This document shows, one piece after another, positions 10,324 through 20,142 of a stretch of 64,000 bases of DNA (positions within the stretch are counted from its first letter, which is position 1; each line of letters begins with the position of its first letter). The position numbers were made by a program, and so were the translations under genes. Origin of the DNA: Vickermania ingenoplastis (lineage: Eukaryota > Euglenozoa > Kinetoplastea > Trypanosomatida > Trypanosomatidae); the NCBI GenBank assembly GCA_010157825.1, contig VFSE01000166.1:186001-250000 (forward strand), in the 5' to 3' direction. Under the pieces are notes generated by a model that ran no database searches, had not been told where the DNA came from, and worked only from the letters and a program-made list of their open reading frames with translations.

Positions 10324-10441
10324 TTGTTTGGTGGACTCCCTTCAGTTTGTACGCCTACGCTCTCACAGTTATACATACGTGGAGAGGCGGTGGTAAGAGA
10401 GAATTTTATATCGGCGCAGACCTCGCGGGGGATAGGCTAGC
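10039..10441. other. Intergenic gap with a dinucleotide microsatellite
   Basis: It holds the TTLL 5' flank, with a T/C-rich stretch at about 10117-10145 and a first AG at 10095-10094, and the 3' flank of the next gene. No ORF is supported. Confidence 0.55.
10279..10322. repeat. (TC)n/(TA)n compound microsatellite
   Basis: About eleven TC units are followed by about eleven TA units without interruption. Confidence 0.95.
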
Positions 10442-12052
10442 CTAGCTCTTTGCTGGCGGCACAACGATAACGTGGGGCTTATTGTGGCACAGAACCGTCT
10501 TGAGAACTGGTGGCGGGGCACTTTCTGCAATGACGGCGAACTCGAGTTTCTTTTGTTGGAGACCCTTGATCAGCTGTGCGCTACTGTCCCACACCGTCGG
10601 CTGGGGTACATGCTTGGAGGCCTTAAACGTGCAGATCGACACTGGAGGCCACGCTTCGTCCAGCTTGGCCAGTTCCGCCACCACCTCTGGCGGTGCCTCG
10701 GGTGGTGCCGGGGAGGGGTCTGCTGGGGCTGGAGGGGCAGGGGGTATCTGCGCGGGCTCCTCCGACGGCTTGCCCTCCTCCGGGGCTGGGACCTCATCGG
10801 TTTCCTTCTCCCCGCAGACGTCCGGGGCAGCGGCGATCTCGGCCTCGAAGACTTCGCGGTACTGGTTCACAAGGTCCTCGCTTATCTGCGGCTCTACCAC
10901 GAGGAGAACCGCAACGGCATCTTTGTGCCCCTGGCGGCGCCTGGACAGGGCATAGCGCACGGCGTTGAGGCCGTCCTGGAGGGCGTCTACCTTGGGCGGC
11001 TGCTCTACGGGCGGCGGCACTTCCCCGACAGGGTCCACGATGACCACCGACGAGGCGCCGTTGGACAGCTGCGCCGACGGTGGCGGCGACATTTTGGAGT
11101 GGTTGCCGTTGCTGGGGTGGGCGGTGCTGTCCCCGTCCGACAGCCGGTGGGATCCTTGGCCCTTGGTGGGCGACGGGGCCAGCTCGAGCGGGGCCGCCCC
11201 CGTCCCCGCCCCTGCCTGCTCCTCCGTCTCCGGCGGGGGCGGGGGACGGGGAGAGCCGTTGTCCACCGTGACTACCACGACGTAGCGTATCAGGGAAGTT
11301 GTGTGGCGAAGCGTGAACCCATCGTTCTTGATGAAGTAGAGATAGAAGCGGTCCTTGAGGTCTCGCAAGACGGCCTCCGCGGTGTTACCCATTCGGATGG
11401 ACTTCCCCTCCATCACGTTGCCTACACCCAGAAAGAGCGTGTTAACCTTGTGATGGTCCGCCCGCTGCCGCACGTAGGCCGCCGTCAGGGCCGCGGCGGT
11501 GCTTGTGATCTCCTCCGCTGTTGGCTCCTGTATCTTGAGCGGGGCGATGTCTTCCTTGGTCGACCGCGCCGTGCTCGCCCGAGGGATCTTCTTTGGGCGG
11601 TCGTCGTCGGGCTTCGAAACTTCAGGGCCGCTCATGTACGGAACGTTGGCGGTCTCAAATTTGTAGTTAAGGAAGTCCTTGAGCGCCTTGCTCTCCTTGA
11701 TGGCCGCGATGTGGGCGTGAAGGACGTAGGGGACGGGGAGGCATTGCCGCTGGGACTCCACCACCTCCGGCGAGACGCTGGCCACCGCCATGGCCATCAG
11801 ATCCTGGTACCCGTAGCCCGATGCCGCCGCGCTCATAACGCCGCCAGCGGAGGGCGAGGACGGGGCCGAGACGCCGCCGTCTCTCATGGCTTGGGCGGCG
11901 GAGGCGCCGGCGAACAGAAGAAGACGCGTGGGATTCCAGGCGTGCACTAGTATCAGCTGATCAGTCGACCCGACAAAGAAGCTCGGGAAGCCGGCAAACT
12001 CCGCGGCCTTCAACGCACTCGGAGCGCCATCACACAGGGCAGCGGCAGGCAT
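10442..12052 (-). CDS. Universal-stress-protein-like protein
   Basis: The 536-residue product shows pieces of the USP/HUP Rossmann-like fold. LILVHAW near residue 33 resembles the first USP strand (ILVAvD/HaW). VNTLFLGVGNVMEGKSIRMG near 203, followed by NTAEAVLRDL, matches the USP C-terminal pattern (strand, G-x(n)-G, then S/N-x-A-E-x-V-L-R). PHVIVVPP at 526-533 matches a second terminal strand, so there may be two USP-like halves. The middle (about 265-330 and 420-470) is Pro/Glu-rich linker. USPs bind ATP or act as stress sensors; nucleotide binding is not assured here. The ATG at 12052 opens the frame. I am moderately sure of the fold and not of the role. Confidence 0.65.
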   Translation of the reverse strand: MPAAALCDGAPSALKAAEFAGFPSFFVGSTDQLILVHAWNPTRLLLFAGASAAQAMRDGGVSAPSSPSAGGVMSAAASGYGYQDLMAMAVASVSPEVVESQRQCLPVPYVLHAHIAAIKESKALKDFLNYKFETANVPYMSGPEVSKPDDDRPKKIPRASTARSTKEDIAPLKIQEPTAEEITSTAAALTAAYVRQRADHHKVNTLFLGVGNVMEGKSIRMGNTAEAVLRDLKDRFYLYFIKNDGFTLRHTTSLIRYVVVVTVDNGSPRPPPPPETEEQAGAGTGAAPLELAPSPTKGQGSHRLSDGDSTAHPSNGNHSKMSPPPSAQLSNGASSVVIVDPVGEVPPPVEQPPKVDALQDGLNAVRYALSRRRQGHKDAVAVLLVVEPQISEDLVNQYREVFEAEIAAAPDVCGEKETDEVPAPEEGKPSEEPAQIPPAPPAPADPSPAPPEAPPEVVAELAKLDEAWPPVSICTFKASKHVPQPTVWDSSAQLIKGLQQKKLEFAVIAESAPPPVLKTVLCHNKPHVIVVPPAKS

Positions 12053-12489
12053 CAGAGCGGGCCCGGCAGCGTACTTCTAAGTGGTGTTGCGCGCTCCAAG
12101 GCAACAGCAACAAAATAGGTCTAATTGAGAGTCAGACACACACAAACACACAAACACACAAACACAAAGATAAACACGAGAATCAAAGAAGACGATATGA
12201 GCCGCTCGAGCAACAGAAGAAGTAGCGTAGCATTTCTCCAGATAAAGCTACTCCGGATCCATAATGGGCTATCCATGACTCCGGCTGTTCTCGCTTGTTC
12301 TTTCTTTATATATTTTTTTCCATTTTTTTTCTTTTGCCTTCTTGTTTCTTCGTTTAAAGAACACCATCATTCTATTTGTTTAGCTGCACGGCACCACGAC
12401 TCTGTTAGAAGCAGCTGAGCTGCAGTGAAGCGTGCAGGGCTAATATTTCATTTCGGTCTATGTTAGTTATTGGTGAGCCGACACGGGCG
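12053..12489. other. Intergenic gap
   Basis: It contains a (CA/CAAACA)-rich tract at about 12133-12170 and a T-rich stretch at 12300-12340. No gene is supported. Confidence 0.55.
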
Positions 12490-15193
12490 TTAGTAACAAA
12501 CCGAGCGTCCGATGGGATCGACGAGAACCCAGCCAGCTTTATCAACAGGGAGTTCGGGATGCTTCTCCAGTTCGAGCTGCATCTTCCACACCTCCCGCAG
12601 AATCTCGTAGATCCCCTTGGTGTCCATTGAGCAGTACTCGAGGAGCTGGATGCGCAACGTCGCCCACACCCGCTCGCGCTCCTTCGCCTCAAGCGCTGGG
12701 GGGAGGCGCATGGCAGTACTGGAGCGAGCAAAGAGCTGCCGAATGCTGTCTCCCCCTTCGTGGTGCTGCCACATGCGGTGCAGGCCCATCGCGTTCTCGC
12801 CCTGCTGCTCATCCTGCACCGCCCCCCCCGTCTCCGCACCGAAGACGCCGTACTGGAAATCGGGGCACAAGGCGGGCAGGATCTTCTTTAGCGAGTTGGA
12901 GCCGTGGGCGTTGGGGTGAACAATCCCCTTCTTGAAGAGTTCCAGCGTGTCGAGGAAGTAGAACCCGCTGATGTCCTCCCGGTACATCTCCTCCAGCATA
13001 CCGAGCTTCTCCAGGCAGGATTTCTCAAAGGCTGCGTAGTGCGCCAGGAAGCAGCCGTCGTAGGGCGTCAGCGGACCTGCCGAGGCCTCTTTGGGCTTCG
13101 GCTTTGCAGGCCGGCCGCGGCCCCGCCGCGGGGCCGATTCCTCCACGGGCTCGGGTGCCGGCGGGGCGTCGAGGAGGGCGAGGCGCTTCTTCTCCCTCTC
13201 CACCTTCACGATACGCATGAGCTCGTTGATACACGCGCGGCGCGGGTCCTGGCTGGGGGAGTAGCCCTTGCCAAAGTGGAGGAAGTCGTAGTGCACCGGG
13301 GTCTCGGTGAGCACATCCGTCTGGAAGACATCGAGGGAGAACTGGAAGGGCACCGACTGGTAGGCGACCACCTTCCGATGCGGCGGCACGGCGTACGAGG
13401 TCGCCTCGAAATCCAGTATGAACAGCGGGTACCGAATGCTGTCGAAGAAGCCGCGAATCGCGGCGGGGTTCATGGCGATCTTCCCCTCCACCACCGCCTG
13501 GGCGTAGCGCATCTGGGCTGGGCTGAGCTTGACGCTGTCCGTGCCGTTGGCCTTCAACACATCGCCCACCGAGCGCATTCCGCTGGCCCACCACCCGACC
13601 TTCTTTGTGACGGCGGAGCTCGGCATGGTGAAGAGGTGGTTGTCCTTGACCGCCACGGGGTCCTCCACCTTGCAGGGAAGGCACTTCCCTCGACAAAGAA
13701 CGGACAGCCCCCCTTCCCCTTGCTGCAGTGCGGGCCGAGGTGCTCCGAGTAGCAGGGCGGCGGCAGCGCCTTTTTACCCTTGCCCTTCGTGGGGGCGGCG
13801 GGGGCTGCCGGCGGCTCTGGAGCATCACTGTTTGAGAAGGTGGTCCACCGCTTCCGCCGCGCGGGGTCTTCGCAGCGGTGGACCAGAGCGGGGACGTAGT
13901 GGGCGAGCAGCGCTGACATGAGCTCCTGCTGGTGCTCGAAGAAATCCTTCTCCGACGAGTCGCGTTTCTTGAGGGAGCGGGAGCTGCGCACCTTGCCTGC
14001 TGGGAACGCGACGCTGGCGGACGCCACCACCTCCTTGTACCGCCGCGCGATCAAGGGGTGGATAGGGCCGGCGAGGTGGCTGAGGTCAAAGAGGCCGCCC
14101 CCCCGCGCGATGGCCCGGCAGTCCTCGTGCAGCAGGTCTTCCAGCGGGAGCCGCTGGATGTACTTCACCAGCTTCGGTGGGTCGCAGTCGAGCACGGAGA
14201 CGGGCCCCGGAAAATACTGCCGGATGTGTAGCACGCCGCTGCGCTTGACGTCGATGGGCGCCACCAGGGGGGCGTCCCCATCGCTATCGCTGTGGTGGTT
14301 TCCGCCTGGATCCATGTTTACCGTAAGGAACCGCTTGCGCAAGGTGATGGGGATGTGCGGCTGCGTGACCCAGTTGCGGAAGGCGCGCATCGCGAAGTGA
14401 ATTTGCTGCAGCGACTGCGCCGCCTTGGCCGCCGTGCTCATGGGGTCCACAACGGCCTGCGAGAGGATAATGACCCACTGGTTGTCCTTGGGACGGTAGC
14501 GGACGACGAGGGGCCGGGCACGAAGCACCAGGGGCCGCCGCCCGCCCTCACCGGCATCGGCTGGTATCATGCAAGGGCCTGCAAAGGCGGGACGGTGCAG
14601 CGTCAGCGTGGGCCCCTGCTCCGCCAGCGAGGCATTGGCGGCAAAGTAATCCAGAATAATCTTCTCCGTCTGCTTCTGCGCCTCTTCAAAGTCGGGGAAT
14701 CGACAAGCAGCGCCTTGCTGCCAAACTGGAGCCGGTCCCAGCGTCGTGCAAGCTCGCCGAAAGCAGCTGCGTCGTCGTAGTGAACCGCCTCGCCAATCGT
14801 TTCGCGCGGAAGCAGGTCGGGCCGGTACTGCATCAGAAAAAATTTCTTGGGGCACGTGATAGCTGCCGAGAAGGTCCGACACGAGAGCGTTACAGGCTGG
14901 TCGGGGGCGGCCTGTGGAATGATAGCCGACGCCTTTTCGCCCTCCGGCGTCTCCATCGGGTCCTCCAGATCGCTCAGATACTCCGTCGCGGCACGGAAGC
15001 TGGAGACGAGCTCCGTGAAGCGGACGGTGGCCGGGGCTGTCTGATCCAGCTCGGGCACCGAAGGCAGTACGCGGCGCGACGCCTCCTGCGGTGGCGCAGA
15101 GGGGGCGGCCACCACTGTCTCCGGCTTGCGCTTACTGGAGGCAGCAGCCCCCGGCCCCACGCGCGACGCGAGAAAACGCAGCGCACGCCTCAT
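12490..15193 (-). CDS. DUF2779-type nuclease: Cas4-like plus DEDD exonuclease domains, two 1-nt frameshifts
   Basis: Three overlapping frames read as one protein of about 901 residues. The first begins at the ATG at 15193 with a basic, presequence-like MRRALRFLASRVG. Residue 113 onward (CPKKFFLMQYRPDLLP) matches the Cys-anchored start of a Cas4-like PD-(D/E)XK domain. After a 1-nt change near 14698 the frame continues with the nuclease core, ending in a Cys cluster (C, H-C, C) near 13710-13760. After a second 1-nt change near 13685-13689 comes the DUF2779 domain: FILDFEAT near residue 593 (first DEDD acidic pair), FLAHYAAFEKSCL near 720, FLDTLELFKKG near 750 and GSNSLKKILPALCPDF near 770. This order is that of bacterial DUF2779 proteins. 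Both shifts are missing bases in AA/CCC runs, and 2704+2 nt is divisible by three, so sequence error is likely. Function is inferred: a DNA or RNA nuclease, possibly mitochondrial. Confidence 0.8.
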
Positions 15194-15584
15194 TCGCGAC
15201 CAGGATGGTGGGCTACTGCTAGTAGGTCTGCCCAAGATGCACCTGCTACTGTTGCAGTTGGTATCGTTATAGTTTAATCGCTGCAGACACCGTCTTTAGG
15301 CGCTAGAGATATGAATAGATAGATACAGACACGCAAACAGCAACAACAACAGAAAAATATGTAGGCGGAACACGGAGAGCAGAAGAGAGAAAAGAAAAAA
15401 GGTCAAAAAATGTTTGGCGAGACGCATTGGTCATGTATTATGCAGTAAATGCAAATCAGGTGTGGATGGCACATTATATGAAAGGTTAGCTGCACCACTC
15501 AATGAACGACAAACAAGCAAACAAACAAAGACACACACACACACACACATACGCACCACCGAAAGCCTTGACCGGACCATTTCT
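15194..15584. other. Intergenic gap with an (AC)n tract
   Basis: An (AC)n microsatellite lies at about 15531-15549. An A/G-rich stretch at 15375-15405 (T/C on the coding strand) is the probable pyrimidine tract of the DUF2779 gene. No gene is supported. Confidence 0.55.
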
Positions 15585-16541
15585 TCAACTATTTGTCTGT
15601 TTCCTGAAGAGGCCGTGCTGTGCTGCGCGGCGCTTCTCTTCCTCAGAAATGAAGTTGGTCACCGCGTCCCCCACAGCATTCCCCACAACACAGCCGCTGA
15701 CCGTTGCCGCCGCCGCCGTGGCGCCCGGCTGCTGGGCCTCCTCGCCGGAGGACTCCCACACCCAGCTGGGCGTGAGAAGTTCCACCAGGCTCCGTATAGC
15801 ACTCTTGGTGCGCGGGTATCGCACAATTTCCTCGAAGGCGTAGGGGTTGAAGTGTGGCCCCTCATCGAGCTGCAGATCATGCCGCGTCTCGAGCACGGCA
15901 ACGCGCCGCTCTAGTGCGTCGATGCGGGCGTAGAGCATCGCCTCTTTTCTGGCCGTGGCCTTGAACTGGAGGTACAGCTCGTACGACAGAACCATCGCGA
16001 GAATAAAAAAGGCGGTGAACTCCAGCAGCAGCTCGGCACCGGCGTCCACCAGCTTGTCCTCCGGATACGGCGCCAAAAAGCGCTTGCGGAAGATGTCCCA
16101 CGTGCTCTTGTACGGGTACTGGATGAAGATCCGGACGGCCTCGCCAGCACTGCGGCCCGGGTCCACAAAAACAGAGGGGTCGTACCGCTCTCTGGGAAGA
16201 GGGCCATACGAAACACCCTGGAGCAGCGACCGGGACCGAGGCGCTGCCACACGCGCCGCCCCCGTGACGTCTGCCTCCTTACGGCCGGATGCCATGGATG
16301 GCGCTGGTATCAGCTTTCCTGCAGAGGCTTCCTTGCTCGCTTTCTCCTGTTTTGCTTTAATTTCCTCTTGGGTCGCCAGCTCCATGATGCTGCCCGAGAT
16401 CCCAAGGGAAACACGGCCGAGGACAATGCACACCCTGCGGCTGGTTCCGGTCTTGGCCCGCTCCACGACACGTTTGGCCAGCGGCCGGGTCACCTGCCGG
16501 ATAGCGAGAAAACCGAGCTTGATGAGCGGGAGCCCCACCAT
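15585..16541 (-). CDS. OPA3: OPA3-like mitochondrial protein
   Basis: The 318-residue product starts MVGLPLIKLGFLAIRQVTRPLAKRV, which is close to the OPA3 N-terminus (lPx-KLg-L-i+q-skP-a-+i). It resumes OPA3-like similarity in the second half: AGAELLLEFTAFFILAMVLS near residues 160-180 is the conserved hydrophobic segment, and a short coiled coil (ARIDALERRVAVLETR) follows. OPA3 proteins are usually about 180 residues. The extra length comes from an Ala/Lys-rich insert at about 55-130 and a C-terminal tail of about 80 residues. OPA3 is a mitochondrial membrane protein linked to organelle shape and lipid metabolism. The ATG at 16541 is the only sensible start. Confidence 0.88.
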   Translation of the reverse strand: MVGLPLIKLGFLAIRQVTRPLAKRVVERAKTGTSRRVCIVLGRVSLGISGSIMELATQEEIKAKQEKASKEASAGKLIPAPSMASGRKEADVTGAARVAAPRSRSLLQGVSYGPLPRERYDPSVFVDPGRSAGEAVRIFIQYPYKSTWDIFRKRFLAPYPEDKLVDAGAELLLEFTAFFILAMVLSYELYLQFKATARKEAMLYARIDALERRVAVLETRHDLQLDEGPHFNPYAFEEIVRYPRTKSAIRSLVELLTPSWVWESSGEEAQQPGATAAAATVSGCVVGNAVGDAVTNFISEEEKRRAAQHGLFRKQTNS

Positions 16542-17155
16542 GGTGCGCCACTCACAACTTAGCTAGAGTCCGAAGGAGAGACGGAAGGGATGCGCCTCTG
16601 TGCGCCAACCAATCGAATATCTGTAGGGTCTCTTGGAGGAGTGTGCGGTTCGTCTGCTGTGGGCTCTACCACCAACAAATCATGCCACGAAAGAGCCGCT
16701 AACGAGCCTGTAGAATCTGTCACAACTTAGCTAGAGTCAAAAGAAAGTTTCGCGCTCGATGCGGGGGGGTTAATTTGAAAAAAAAGAAAAAAAAAGAAGA
16801 AGAAGAACAAGAGAACAGTTGAAGGAGCACTGGGAGTGGAGATTGATTCATTTTATAATACCTAACGTTTAGCTCTAGCCGGATATACAACGTGTGCGCC
16901 AGATGTACGGCACTCCCACACGATCAAGGAGGATCGAACTAGTTTCTAGAGGCTTCCATCCGACGAAACGTACAGCTTTTGCCCCCCTACCCACCAACTC
17001 GCGAGATAGACGCTGTGAGGGTGGTGCACGAGCCAGAAGAGAAGCACTTTCCCCTAGTGACGACACCCCCTCGGCTCTAACGTGTGTGTGTGTAGGGGGG
17101 GGGGGGGAGGGAAAATGTGTATTCTGCATGGGAAGTGCTCGCGGTGCACCCGCCA
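16542..17155. other. Intergenic region upstream of OPA3
   Basis: It contains the OPA3 pyrimidine tract (A/G-rich 16780-16815 on the plus strand) and a G-run preceded by (GT)n at 17084-17109. No gene is supported. Confidence 0.5.
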
Positions 17156-17338
17156 TCAACAGCACGTGTGGAGGTAGGGTAGTAGAGATCTAATCACAAC
17201 AGAGTGAAAAAAGAAGAAACGAAACGAAACAGAAAACACCACCGTCGAGGGAGTGGGTGGCGGCACCTTTAGACCGAGGGTAGAGATCCCAAGTTTGTCT
17301 CCCACCTTCTTGCTGAGAAGGCCCTCCACGAGCTTCAT
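17156..17338 (-). CDS. Candidate 60-residue ORF with an abutting splice acceptor
   Basis: A minus-strand T/C tract at about 17347-17372 runs straight into TACGCAG, with the ATG immediately after the AG. The first 35 residues (MKLVEGLLSKKVGDKLG, then STLGLKVPPPTP) have normal composition. The remainder (FRFFFFHSVV) is translation of T-rich DNA. It matches no family I know. The good acceptor context in an unusually long gap is the only support. It could equally mark a non-coding RNA or an alternative acceptor. Confidence 0.22.
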   Translation of the reverse strand: MKLVEGLLSKKVGDKLGISTLGLKVPPPTPSTVVFSVSFRFFFFHSVVIRSLLPYLHTCC

Positions 17339-17977
17339 CTGCGTAGAATGGAGAGAGAAAGAGAGGCACGGAAAGACAACCGCCCGAACTCGAAGCCTCC
17401 GACCCCTCCACTCACCTTCAAAGCTTCTGCTTGCATGGAGAGAGTTTCTCCGCAGAGTAGAGTGGTATACGCAGCTGTTGATGGGGCGCTTGGTCGTCCT
17501 ACACAGTCCCCACTCCCTCTGAAGGCAGGGCCGGGGCACCCTCTGCTCTGCTTCGCGCTGTGCAGTGTCCTACTTGATTTCCTCTTCACTTTCCTCCACC
17601 ACTGCTACACTTTCTTCATCGATGTTTCTTCTCCTCCTTTTTTTTCATTTTTTTTCATTTTTTTTTTTAGATAAATATCAAAATGGAAAACAATTGATAA
17701 AAATAAAACAAATAAACCTCCACCACCTGAAGTCCCAGACATCCAGACCGCATCCCGCACAGCGATGTCACGATGGAAATCCGGTCGCAACAAAAAGAGG
17801 AAGGGGGTTAACGTGTGCTGCTGGCCCTGTTGTGGGACTGGCGCTGCTCTCGTTCCGGCGTCGCCTTTCGTACCCCCACCCCATCCTCTGAGGCCGGCCG
17901 GACCCGTGGCTCCGCCAGAGCAAGGTCGTCGCTCGGAGTGGGCGTATGTGTGAGCATCACCTTTTCGCTGGTTTGGC
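17339..17977. other. Intergenic region downstream of 14-3-3
   Basis: It is the probable 3' UTR of the 14-3-3 gene. A T-rich stretch lies at 17630-17670. Overlapping ORFs on both strands have no recognisable content. Confidence 0.5.
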
Positions 17978-18734
17978 CTACTCGAGCTCTTCCATTGCGG
18001 TGCCGTCGTCGTGGCCTTCAGGGTGGTTGTCCTCGGTCCAGAGCGTCAGATTATCGCGGAGGAGCTGCATAATGAGCGACGCTTCCTTGTCATCCTCCTG
18101 CACCTCACGCACGTCCACGGCTTCGTCAAAGGCCTGACGAGCGAGCTGGCAGCCCCTATCTGGGCTCTTGAGGATCTCGTAGTAAAAGACAGAGAAATTG
18201 AGGGCCAGACCCAGACGAATGGGGGACGTAGCCTTTCAGAGAACCCGTGAACTCAGAGGCCTTGAGGTACGCCTCCAGAGCCAGGTTCTTCTGCGCCTCG
18301 GAACCAGACTCGATTTCGGCGTAGTAGCGGTGGTAGTCGCCCTTGAGCTTGTAGTAGTACACTTTGCTTTCATCGTTGTCCGCGGCAGGAATAAGGTACT
18401 GCGTAAGGAGATCGAGGACATCGTTGCAGATTTCAGCGAGCTCCTTCTCCACCTGGCGCTTGAAACCCTTGATGAGCGCGAGGTTGTTGTCCTTGCGCGC
18501 CTCCTCCTTCTGCTCGAGGGTGCTGATGCTGCGCCAGCATGTGCGCCGCGCGCCAATAATGTTCTTGTACGCGACGGACAGCAGGTTGCGTTCGTCGCTC
18601 TCGAGCTTGGGGTTGAGCTTCACAGCGCGTTTCATACAAAGAAGGATCTCATCGTATCGCTCGCACTGCTCTGCTAGCTTGGCCGTGATGATGAGCTGCT
18701 CACGCTGCTCGGGAATGACAAACCCAGTAGACAT
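17978..18734 (-). CDS. 14-3-3 protein, one 1-nt frameshift
   Basis: The N-terminal frame has the first 14-3-3 signature [11 protein letters not shown] near residue 50 and the helices [16 protein letters not shown] near 125. Near 18234 (a run of three A on the coding strand) the conserved reading moves by one base. From there the other frame gives [19 protein letters not shown], the core of helices 8-9, then ARQAFDEAV and [18 protein letters not shown], ending at TAG 17978 after an acidic tail. Removing one A makes 756 nt, or 251 residues, the family length. The conserved sequence on both sides argues for a sequencing error or very recent indel. 14-3-3 dimers bind phosphoserine/threonine clients in the cytosol. 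The ATG at 18734 lies 79 nt after the predicted splice AG. Confidence 0.93.
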
Positions 18735-19044
18735 CGCCGGAGAGGAGTTGAATGATTCTAAACGAAAGGAAATGCTCGAAATAGACCAGGGGCCCTAGAA
18801 GATGGTCGACTTTCTTTAGAGTAAGGGAGAACAGGGGATGGAAAGGATGGTCCAAGAGAGAGATTGAGAGGGAGAAAGAGAAATGAAAAAAAAAAAAAAA
18901 AAGGTCAGAAGAGAGGCGTCACTCCATCTCGATGAGGGTAGCAACCCTCCGTCTGATGCTAGTAGTGTTACTTTGTGTGTAGCAGGGATAAAAACAAACA
19001 GTGAGGAGGGGAGGGCCATTGAAAGGGGAGGGCTTCGGGGCTTC
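18735..19044. other. Short intergenic gap
   Basis: Apart from the 14-3-3 splice signal, no feature is visible. Confidence 0.5.
18814..18905 (-). promoter_or_regulatory. Predicted trans-splice acceptor of 14-3-3
   Basis: A T run of about 18 (about 18886-18903) and a following T/C-rich tract on the minus strand lead to the first AG at 18815-18814. Confidence 0.55.
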
Positions 19045-20142
19045 TCAACGGTTCTCTGACGGCGGGGCAGGGGAGCCAACCGAACTGCTTCTGTGATACG
19101 AGTGGATGACATTAGCTAATTCGGCCACCCGCGTCTGGCCCTGGGACGCCCAGCGGAGGCCGCAAACGTACGGAATGAGGAACGCCCCCGCTGGGGACGC
19201 GTATACTGGGATAGATGCGACGGAAACCAGGCGGTGCGCGCCCTCTGAGAGCGGCGCGGCAGCAGGGGGGTCGGCGTCCGTGTGAAAGGCGCGGAGAAAC
19301 AGCGAAAGATGTCCCGCGTCGACCGCTGACCAGCGATCTGCCCGGGGCTCCGTCTCAAGGAGGTGGGGCTCCGCCGTGTGCCGGGACACCCACACGAGTG
19401 GCGTGGAGGTGCTGACCGTAGCCCGCTCTGCACTGGGGAGTGGCCATATCTGCAGCAGGAGGAGCACCTTTTCGTGGACATCACTTGGTAGTAGCACAAG
19501 TAAATCCGCCGGATCGGCAACAAACGAGGACACATCTTGAAGAAAGCCTTGGCCAGATGCCCCCACGTACATGAGGATGAGGGCTGCTACTGCGGAGGCG
19601 CTGGGGTCCGGTTCCTGGATATGCAGCCATTGCATACAGGAGGCGTCGGAGAGAAAAAAGATGCCTCTGGTGCCGCTCTCGAGCACGTAGGGCAGTGCCG
19701 CCCCGGGGGCCTCCAGAAGCGAAGGGGTGTAGCTGGTGACGCACGGCACCCCTGCCGGAGGACTCGGCGCCTCCTCGGGTGGTTGGGTGGGCGAATCCTT
19801 CCCATCTCTGGCCTTCTTGGGCCTCCCCCGCTTCTTGAGTACATCGGGAATGAGTGGTGCACTGGGTATCGCAGGGTCTCTAGTGGTGACCGGTTCACTG
19901 TGGTGATGGACAGGCGCCGTAGGCCGCGCGGATTCTGGTTCGGCTTCTCTTTGGGGTTCTGCCTCGGGTTGCAGCTCTGGTGCCGCCGGTGGTGACTTGA
20001 CCATCTGCTGCTGCCGAGTTTGCGTGGCGGTCGCTGGCAGCGCTTTGAGCTTCACTGCCCCAGGGCACTCCTTCTTCCGTGAAGTGCCGCCCGTGGACTT
20101 AGGGACGTAAGTGAGTCGCTTGGGCTTGCGTCTTACGGTCAT
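19045..20142 (-). CDS. AT-hook-bearing protein of unknown function
   Basis: The 365-residue product starts with a basic, Pro/Glu/Gln-rich tail (MTVRRKPKRLTYVPKSTG). It has one clear AT-hook core, KKRGRPKKARD, at about 103-113. The C-terminal two thirds (about 140-345) looks globular, with alternating hydrophobic strands (PYVLESGTRGIFFLSD, AVAALILMYVGASGQG, DLLVLLPSDVHEKVLLLLQ). I do not recognise the fold. An AT hook binds the minor groove of AT-rich DNA, so a nuclear or kDNA-binding role is possible but is inference. Confidence 0.72.
   Translation of the reverse strand: MTVRRKPKRLTYVPKSTGGTSRKKECPGAVKLKALPATATQTRQQQMVKSPPAAPELQPEAEPQREAEPESARPTAPVHHHSEPVTTRDPAIPSAPLIPDVLKKRGRPKKARDGKDSPTQPPEEAPSPPAGVPCVTSYTPSLLEAPGAALPYVLESGTRGIFFLSDASCMQWLHIQEPDPSASAVAALILMYVGASGQGFLQDVSSFVADPADLLVLLPSDVHEKVLLLLQIWPLPSAERATVSTSTPLVWVSRHTAEPHLLETEPRADRWSAVDAGHLSLFLRAFHTDADPPAAAPLSEGAHRLVSVASIPVYASPAGAFLIPYVCGLRWASQGQTRVAELANVIHSYHRSSSVGSPAPPSENR

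Noticed and set aside
16900-16950. GTTCGATCC on the minus strand, like a tRNA T-loop.
   Set aside because: The flanking arms do not pair into a T-stem, and no A-box or acceptor stem is found.
17978-18734. Calling 14-3-3 a pseudogene.
   Set aside because: Conservation is complete on both sides of a single-base change in a homopolymer; other genes show the same kind of error.
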